From the NCBI GenBank assembly GCA_021399435.1, contig JAJTUP010000005.1, positions 558,001 to 622,000 of the forward strand: a stretch of DNA of 64,000 nt, read 5' to 3'. Shown one piece after another: positions 57,995-64,000 of this stretch. The position numbers and the translations under genes are program-made. Source of the DNA: Diaporthe sp. PMI_573. Taxonomy: Eukaryota > Ascomycota > Sordariomycetes > Diaporthales > Diaporthaceae. How positions within the stretch are numbered: position 1 is the first letter of the stretch; each line of letters begins with the position of its first letter. A model generated the notes under the pieces. That model was given only the letters and a program-made list of their open reading frames with translations. It was not told the origin of the DNA and made no database searches.

Positions 57995-58447
57995 GTTGAT
58001 GTGAAGAGAATAAGGTCTTTAATTCGGGTGTGTTTGAATGAGTTGGGTCCGATGGTAGGCAACAGGCGTCAGAAAACCCATATTTAGTACCAAGACCCAT
58101 GGGCTTGTCCAGAGGAACATATAGTGAGTTCTGGGCAATCCCCAGCGTCAACCAATACGACCAGGCACTGAAATAGATAAGCAACTAATATGATGCATGA
58201 GAATCAACACAGTGTGAAGATATATTTATATACTTTGTTGTTGGTACTCAGCCATTGTGCACACGGGTTCACTGAACTCCGTCGTTTTGCCATCCTTGAA
58301 GAACTTTCTGGGCCGGCAATACCTAAGCACCCTGTCCACATGACTGCAGAAATCACACCGGCTGCAGCTTAATCTTTCCAGTCCGAGGTCAGCTACATCA
58401 GAATAAATTTTCGAGGCTGGATGCCAGTGGTCTAGAACCCTTCTGGT

Positions 58448-59041
58448 TCAGACAAGGCAAACCTGCATCTGCAACAACCATGCGTCAGCAAAGGAGTGTT
58501 GTGGTTCAATGATGAAAGCGAGACGCGATGACAAACTAGACATGGGCCACACAACGAGTGCGAGGACTAGGAAATAGGGCGAAATTGCAAGACCTGCAGC
58601 GAAAATTCTGCAAATCTCTACAGCTTTCGAAAGGACTAGCCACAGGGTATCACCGCATATTCCGCCCGAGACATTGCCCTCGTAACTGTGCCCTGGAACC
58701 GGGGACAGCCAAGTAGATGGCATGCATCCCCGTCTTAGCCTAGCCTTGCACTGAGGGTAAGCAATGGCAGCAACGACTTTGTAAGTGATCTGCACCGCCC
58801 CCAAGAGAGTAACGTTCCTATGCATATTGAACTCAACTCTTTCTTCCGAAGTCCGAGGTCTCACATACACTCTGTTTCGAGAGTCGAGTTGATCCCTTGG
58901 CGAACTGCGCCTCCTCCATGTCATGTGGGTACCTGACTGGACATCTTCCGTTGCCAGAGTGTGCCTACCTGAAAGTGTAACTAGTTGGTGTTGGAAAACT
59001 TCCCATTCAGGAATGGGAAGAAGCACGCCAAAATCACTCAT
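58448..59041 (-). CDS. Hypothetical protein, low confidence
   Basis: A 197-codon uninterrupted frame from an ATG, with two hydrophobic stretches near its C-terminus (ICRIFAAGLAISPYFLVLAL and neighbours). No family recognised. The composition (many Arg, Ser, Trp, Cys) is also compatible with a chance frame. It is listed because it is the only long frame between the UstYa gene and the precursor gene. Confidence 0.25.
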   Translation of the reverse strand: MSDFGVLLPIPEWEVFQHQLVTLSGRHTLATEDVQSGTHMTWRRRSSPRDQLDSRNRVYVRPRTSEERVEFNMHRNVTLLGAVQITYKVVAAIAYPQCKARLRRGCMPSTWLSPVPGHSYEGNVSGGICGDTLWLVLSKAVEICRIFAAGLAISPYFLVLALVVWPMSSLSSRLAFIIEPQHSFADAWLLQMQVCLV

Positions 59042-59104
59042 GAAGGGGTGCAGTCAAAGCCGGCGTAGCCTCACAAAGGTAAGCTGAGTCCTGGATGCCC
59101 AGTG

Positions 59105-59113
59105 CATAAATAG
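59105..59113 (+). promoter_or_regulatory. TATA-like box of the RiPP precursor gene
   Basis: CATAAATAG, about 120 bases before the start at 59228, followed by a C/T- and A-rich leader. Consistent with a fungal core promoter. Confidence 0.4.
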
Positions 59114-59227
59114 ACTGTTCCAATATCTACAGCCCGATGTCACTGCTGCTATTGCTTAGCATAGGATCATCAACTTCCAATCTCCCCAGAACAAGTCACA
59201 ACTTCCACACGCCCCAACCTGCCCAAA

Positions 59228-59562
59228 ATGCATTACTCCAAGGTCTACTTTATGCTTAGCATGGCTACGTCCGCCGTCTATGGCCTTGTCCCTCGTAATC
59301 AACAGCCCTTAGTCCACTGGCATGAATATTTCACTGACGCCATCTAGAAGTCCCGCGAAACCTGATAATTACTGACGCTTCCCATGAAGTGCTGCGTCGC
59401 GAAAAGGTTGACGTTGCAGTCGGCGATGGATTCAAGCGCGATGAGGTGGGAGTAGCATCCGTTGCTGATGGATTCAAGCGCGATGAGGTGAAAGTTGCCG
59501 TGGGTGACGGGTTCAAGCGCGATGAGGTGGGAGTTGCGGTCGTGGATGGGTTCAAGGCTTGA
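59228..59562 (+). CDS. Putative RiPP precursor peptide with four Kex2-type repeats
   Basis: Two exons (59228-59294, 59348-59562) close in phase to 93 aa. The intron (GTAATC...CACTGAC...CTAG, 53 nt) has good fungal signals. Exon 1 encodes a signal peptide (residues 1 to about 19; hydrophobic core VYFMLSMATSAVYG). A short leader follows, then four repeats from residue 41: each is an acidic/Val-rich stretch closing with Asp-Gly-Phe, three followed by Lys-Arg (52-53, 66-67, 79-80) and the last by Lys-Ala and the stop. Signal peptide, leader and KR-separated repeats are the architecture of UstA/VicA-type precursors, which are cut by Kex2 in the Golgi. UstYa-type genes on both sides support the call. 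There is no Tyr in the repeats; Phe is the only aromatic. Not matched to any precursor I know. Confidence 0.82.
59401..59559 (+). repeat. Four in-frame 39-42-bp core-peptide repeats of the precursor
   Basis: Units of 13, 14, 13 and 13 codons. The block GGATTCAAGCGCGATGAGGT recurs nearly unchanged (GGGTTC in one copy), encoding DGFKRDEV. The variable positions lie in the middle (VAVG, VASVA, VAVG, VAVV). The pattern, conserved flanks with drifting centres, is typical of fungal RiPP core repeats. Confidence 0.88.
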
Positions 59563-59855
59563 ACTACACTCATAGTTGACGCAACTGGCTGACTGACGTA
59601 GGGAGTGAGTGTTGCATCCAAACCCTGCACAATGTATTCATCCAACTCGTTGCAAACTAAGTGATCAGTTCTCCTGGGATAAGCGTATGGCTTACTGCCA
59701 CTCTGCCATCATGTACAAATTGTGATTCAGAGCTGCCAACTGATATGATCACAAGGAGTGGGACATCAGTCTAGCAACAGCTCTCTGTCACTCGTGGCGA
59801 TCGCAATGATACGTAGAGCATGGATTCCCCCTCTCCGATTTGATATATTCACTGC

Positions 59856-60695
59856 CTAACTATCTACCCGTCCATACGACTCCTCCGGCAGCCCCGTTGA
59901 CAACTCATCTGTAGGAACATATTTGTCCGAGATAACATAGCCGCTTCCTGGAGGACAGTGCTTGAACCTGTCCAATATAGGCTGGCCGTCTCTTTCCGGG
60001 TCCTCGGGGCGTTTATAGCAAGCCGTGTGTTGCAAGGCGAAAGTCTCAAGCTCCAGCCAGCTGCGACATTTCCGGTGTTGTCCGACCCCGGTGACAACTT
60101 CAATCCGCCGCTCAGTAGCCCTTGGTGTGTCGTCAGCATCACACAGGATCTGCCTGCGTAGTGCGTCCATACAATGGCTGATATGATGCCAGGACCGAGA
60201 CTGTGATAAACCGCGCCTGAACTCGCTGAGGGAGAGATATATAATCTTCAGACAGTGCAAGTTGTGAAAGCCGTGCAGAAGATAAATTCCTTTCGTCTGG
60301 TCCCATGGGAACCTTTGAGCTGTACGGAGGTTGTGCTCCGCCGCCCACTCGTCGGAAAGCGCGACGACACCAACGTCAATGTTAATGTCGTGCCACAATT
60401 GGTCTTGGAGGGTCAGGTTGTCGGAGGCGAAATCAGTCAGGAGGACATATGGCTGTTCGTCGTGGCTTTCGAGCTCGGCGAATATGGAGGGAGGTTCTGA
60501 GCTCGATGACGATTTTAGAGCAGAGATGAGTAGAATGGCATTAAGAGTCATAGAAACGAGTACACAGGATCCGATCACCAGTTGACGCCATCTTTTTCGT
60601 TTACTTGGTTGGCGAGAAAACTGTACGCCAGCTTGTGATACTTCATCGTCAGCGAGCAGCCTTTCGCAGTCTTCTTGCTTCTCTTGTGAGGCCAT
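59856..60695 (-). CDS. UstYa-family (DUF3328) oxidase, copy 2 (divergent, intronless)
   Basis: A single 279-aa frame from ATG 60695. The cytosolic N-terminus has a basic stop-transfer cluster (SKRKRWR). A membrane segment at about 39-59 (LVIGSCVLVSMTLNAILLISA) follows. The HxxHC core is HGFHNLHCLKIIYLSLSEF (HxxHC 144-148) and SWHHISHCMDALRRQILCD (HxxHC 171-175), then ADDTPR. Both HxxHC pairs are intact. It differs strongly from copy 1 and is longer at the C-terminus (extra ~50 residues with CPPGSGYVISD). Ustiloxin-type pathways usually carry two distinct UstY proteins (UstYa and UstYb), so two divergent copies flanking the precursor fits. Its promoter faces that of the PTH11-like gene. Confidence 0.93.
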   Translation of the reverse strand: MASQEKQEDCERLLADDEVSQAGVQFSRQPSKRKRWRQLVIGSCVLVSMTLNAILLISALKSSSSSEPPSIFAELESHDEQPYVLLTDFASDNLTLQDQLWHDINIDVGVVALSDEWAAEHNLRTAQRFPWDQTKGIYLLHGFHNLHCLKIIYLSLSEFRRGLSQSRSWHHISHCMDALRRQILCDADDTPRATERRIEVVTGVGQHRKCRSWLELETFALQHTACYKRPEDPERDGQPILDRFKHCPPGSGYVISDKYVPTDELSTGLPEESYGRVDS

Positions 60696-61320
60696 GACGG
60701 ATAGTGAATCCAGGATGTGCTGGGCTCCAGACTGCCACTACAATGTAATACTGGGCGGAGGGCAACGTCTGTGCCCAAATATGCCCGGAGGGGGAAGAGA
60801 CGGATTATGGACTTCCTTTCACCTTCGATCCACGGGAACCTTTGGGGGCGGAAGTCAGACAGTGCATGTACAGTGAGGGCGAAGTTGGTCTCGGAGCCTC
60901 ATTAGCGGTCCGGGCTGACGTGATCGCCCGCCAAGGTTTGTGATACCTCAAAAACCGGCGTGAATTGTTCTGTGCCGCCTCCTGCGCATGATGCTGCCTA
61001 TGGGTGGTAATGTGACTGATGCAGATACTGACGCACGGAAGTGGAGCCAATATTTCGAGATACTCGCGTCCGGTACTTCTGTCACAATTATCTCCTTGCC
61101 GGGCTAGGTCACATGTAATAAAAGGGATAAATTGTTAATGTTTCAATGCATGAGAACTGAGCTGAAATCAGCGTTCAGTCTACTCAAAACTCCCGAATGA
61201 TGGAAACTCGGCCCCAGATAAGACTAAGATTCCCGGTGCCATCCCGGCCCGCCGTACTGTTGCACGTCGCTACAGATGCTTTCTCCCAACCAACTTCCAT
61301 ATTGATCATTGTTCAGAGTC
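60696..61320. other. Shared divergent promoter region
   Basis: 625 bases between the UstYa copy 2 start and the PTH11-like start. No coding content. One region could co-regulate both genes. Confidence 0.45.
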
Positions 61321-62631
61321 ATGAATTACTCGGCACGTCTGGCTCTGGTCGATGACCGTGTTGGTCTCATAGTCATGGCCTGTTTCTTTACTGCCATTTC
61401 CATTGCTTCCGTGGGCCTCAGGTTGTACAGTCGGATGGCTACCAGTGCCGGCATCCGTTCTGATGATTGGTTCGCCATAGCTGCATTGGTATGGTTGCAA
61501 ACCCACGAAATGCATATCTTTTCCGTCGACGAAGGAGGATCCTAATCGAAACTCACAGGCTTTTGTCACGATTCTGAACGGCGTCTTCTTTGGGGGAACG
61601 ATACAAGGTGCAATCACGGGTCATTCACCAGTTGTCAACAATTGGCCCGTCACAACCGAACTCGAACATCTGGCACAAAAATACAAATATGGATTTCAGA
61701 CCACGGAGAAAATCGCGTTCGGGCTAATCAAGCTGTCGATTCTCTTTCTTTGGAAACGGCTATTTGGCCGTGTTCGATCCTTCTCTATATTCTGCTCAAT
61801 TATGATCTGGTTTATTGTTGCCTGGTCAATTGCATTTTTTTTCGCCACTATCTTCCAATGCGGTACGAGATGGACTTGGAATTGGGCTCCTATCATGATT
61901 TTTCTTACACAGTGCTCCAACACACTTAATATGCTCACTGTTTTTACCGCCACCGATGTTTTCACGGACTTTATTATCATGTTCATGCCGGTTCCAATCA
62001 TATGGAAGCTCCAAATGCCTCTGCGAAAGAAGCTAGGCGTCACAAGCATCTTCATGGTCGGCTTGTTGTGAGTTCAAATACTCAGATTCTTTTTCGTCGC
62101 CTTGTGTGGGTCAGACTAACTTAGTACAGCACTATCGGCGCAGGGATTGGGCGCATGTACATCTATCTCGTCACATCTTACGATAAAGAGAGCAACCCTG
62201 ACTTTATTGGGGACTTCACTCTTTTCATCCTATGGTCAGAGATCGAAGCCAATGTCGCTATGCTTGTATGCTGTATGCCGACGTTTGGACCAATCATTGC
62301 CAGATTCCACGAAAACTACACTGCCTACATTCGCAGTCGATCGAATGGAACAACAAAGAGCAAGTGGTCGCTACTTTCTCGAGACAAAGTACACAGAAGC
62401 CCAGAGTACCAATCTGATCTGGAGTTGAACAGTCCTTTCGGGCAGAGGGAAGATGTTTTGATAAATCGATCGGTAGAAACACAACATGGGCCCCCACAGG
62501 CATGGCTACACAATGGTGGATCTGTCATTGCAATTGGTACTTCCAATTTGGAAGCACAGCCTCATCATGGAAGCGGTATTCTGACCCAGACCGAGATCTC
62601 TAAGACAGTTCAACCCAAGTGTACGATATAG
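61321..62631 (+). CDS. PTH11/rhodopsin-like integral membrane protein (complete)
   Basis: Three exons (61321-61488, 61559-62067, 62130-62631) close in phase to 392 aa. The seven-helix pattern of the fungal rhodopsin-like domain is visible: LIVMACFFTAISIASVGLRL, then RSDDWFAIAALV, and TEKIAFGLIKLSILFLWKRL. Next are IFCSIMIWFIVAWSIAFFFA, FQCGTRWTWNWAP, and CSNTLNMLTVFTATDVFTDF with MPVPIIWKLQMPLRKK. The last helix carries the LFILWSEIEANVAMLVCCMP signature seen also in the gene at the left edge. A ~110-residue cytosolic tail follows. PTH11-like proteins are plasma-membrane or vacuolar receptors-in-waiting with few known ligands. Its position beside the RiPP genes may be chance. Confidence 0.9.
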
Positions 62632-62897
62632 CCCGAGAATATAGTGTGGTTTATTAATCAGAGTCGAATATTACGTGGGTTGCCATTCATAGCGGGATCG
62701 TTGATTTGAAACTTAGGGTGGCAGCCTGCAAGCTTCATGACGGCTTTCAAGGATATATGACACATGTAGCCGGACGGAACAGTTGTAAAAAGTTTTGACG
62801 AATAAGGTACCTGCGCAAGTATCCAGTAAATTCTCTTGGCTGATATTTCGTATACCTGAGATGGGTACAGCTTCCTTAATTTGGGAATAGGTCGCGT

Positions 62898-64000
62898 TCA
62901 CGAGTACAAATCTCCAATCATCTCGGCGCCACTTTCGTCGACCGCGTAGACCGTGCTCAGAATATTTCCCCTGGGCATAATAGGGAAAATGCTGGCATCA
63001 CAAATCCGCAGATTGGTCGTTCCGTATACTCGGAGCTCTCCATCCACGACGCCTCCGAGCTCAGCCCTAGCCATCGCACAAGTTCCACATGGATGATAGT
63101 TCGTCGCCCCATATTTCTTAATTGCTTCTTTTGCTTCTTCCGGTATCCTTAGGGCGTAGCTGAAGTCTGCCGGCAGGCGGTTGCCGCCCGGCTTGAGTAT
63201 GGGCGTGTACGTGGCCTGCTCAAGGAGTTGCTCAAGCTGAACAGCGTGACGAGCAAGTATCTCGGCATCCAATGGATGAGAGAGATAATTGCAGTCGATT
63301 ATTGGGGCTTCATGTGGGTTTGCAACACGAATGTGCGAGGATCCACGGCTGAACGGATGTGACAACATGGCCACGACTGTCATGTAGTTGCCCGGGGCCG
63401 CGCTGCCCGGCACGGTGTACCTCTGCATGCGTGTCATAAACACGGTAGCACTCGCTTCTTCTTGGTCCAAGATCATTCTTTTGACAAATTCGTGATGTAA
63501 TTGAGACTTTGAATTACCTGCTTCGCGATACTCGTCCAAGAGACGCTGCAAGTCTGCTTCCTCGGCCGTCGTGCCGAATAGCTGGAGCGGCCAGTAAGCA
63601 AAGCTGTACGCGGCTCCTTCCGAAAGAGGACCTGTTCGAAATTCCTCATACTCCTTTCTTCGTCTTTCCGTTGCTGCTGGGTCCCTGGCGGCCGTGTCCC
63701 CTGTCTCGATGTCAGGGTTGACTTCAACGCTTGGCCCGTAGTTGAGGTGATCCTGGAGATTCTCTAAATAAGTTCGTCAGATACAATTCGCACAGCCTTG
63801 CTTGAGATTCTTACCGCCTACCCCTGGAAGATCTGCCAAGCATTGGACACCCGCATTCTCGAGAATGCTTCTACTTCCAATGCCAGAGAGCTCCAGTATC
63901 TGTGGACTTCCAAAGACTCCAGCGCACAGGATAACCTGCTTGTTTGCCCTGGCAGACAACGTGATTCCTCCCTTCTCATACGTGACTCCAATGGCCTGTA
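62898..64000 (-). CDS. GMC oxidoreductase, C-terminal part (5' end outside window)
   Basis: Two minus-strand exons are visible: 64000-63815 (continues beyond the edge) and 63763-62898. The intron is GTAAGA...TTTAG and the join is in phase at GVG^ENLQDHLNYG. GMC signature 2 is present (GSPQILELSGIG). The C-terminal substrate domain has YHPCGTCAM with the catalytic His, then LRICDASIFPIMPRGN with the partner Asn. This is the choline dehydrogenase/alcohol oxidase-like fold with non-covalent or covalent FAD; fungal members oxidise alcohols, sugars, aryl alcohols or pathway intermediates. Several fungal metabolite clusters contain one. The stop lies 266 bases from the PTH11-like gene's stop (convergent). 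Confidence 0.92.

Larger units (their letters stand above)
57995..59227. other. Intergenic region between UstYa copy 1 and the precursor gene
   Basis: Contains the low-confidence minus-strand frame at 58448-59041 and the precursor promoter; otherwise nothing seen. Confidence 0.5.

Noticed and set aside
59331..59645. 104-codon minus-strand frame rich in Ser/Thr/Pro with a repeated SRLNPS unit
   Set aside because: It is the antisense of the precursor's coding repeats. The repeat periodicity keeps it open; the plus strand has the signal peptide, intron and KR sites.

Overview
This is a genomic window from a filamentous ascomycete (Pezizomycotina, probably a Sordariomycete-like lineage). The basis is short GT-AG introns (about 50-110 nt) with CTGAC/CTAAC-type branch sites, a HET-domain protein, a PTH11/rhodopsin-like membrane protein at each end, a Zn2Cys6 regulator, ERG4, PEX16 and a hacA/hac1-type bZIP gene. 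No bacterial, organellar or viral gene was recognised. All gene models were built by eye from reading frames, splice signals and family motifs, and most close exactly in phase.

Layout. 1-11.6 kb: the 3' end of a PTH11-like receptor, a secreted-type FAD oxidase, a decaying conserved fungal membrane protein, a relic transporter tail and an alpha/beta hydrolase. Two copies of a dispersed 15-bp tandem-repeat element sit just after the oxidase and just after the hydrolase. 12-21.5 kb: an uncharacterised 483-aa protein, a HET-domain protein, and a 1,340-aa protein carrying two copies of the same zinc-finger module. 21.5-26.5 kb: a 5-kb gene-poor stretch upstream of hacA. 26.6-28.2 kb: hacA with a conventional intron and a 23-nt Ire1-type intron flanked by CNG/CNG loops. 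29.5-36 kb: PEX16, an acidic repeat-bearing protein and a single-pass membrane protein with a Cys-rich ectodomain. 37-39 kb: a truncated small gene ending in a third copy of the 15-bp repeat, then AT-rich DNA. 39-48 kb: a carboxylesterase, ERG4 divergent from a Zn2Cys6 regulator, and an uncharacterised protein. 48-50 kb: gene-poor. 50-56 kb: an uncharacterised gene, a frame-disrupted gene with a polyglutamine tract, and a second carboxylesterase.

The right end (57-64 kb) is the most notable part. Two UstYa-type (DUF3328) oxidases flank a small two-exon gene. That gene encodes a signal peptide followed by four near-identical repeats, three of them ending in Lys-Arg. This is the layout of a fungal ribosomally made, post-translationally modified peptide (dikaritin/ustiloxin/victorin-type RiPP) locus. 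The repeats share an Asp-Gly-Phe motif and contain no tyrosine, so the product would differ from the Tyr-cyclised dikaritins. A PTH11-like membrane protein and a GMC oxidoreductase follow and run off the window edge. They could be cluster members, but position is the only evidence.
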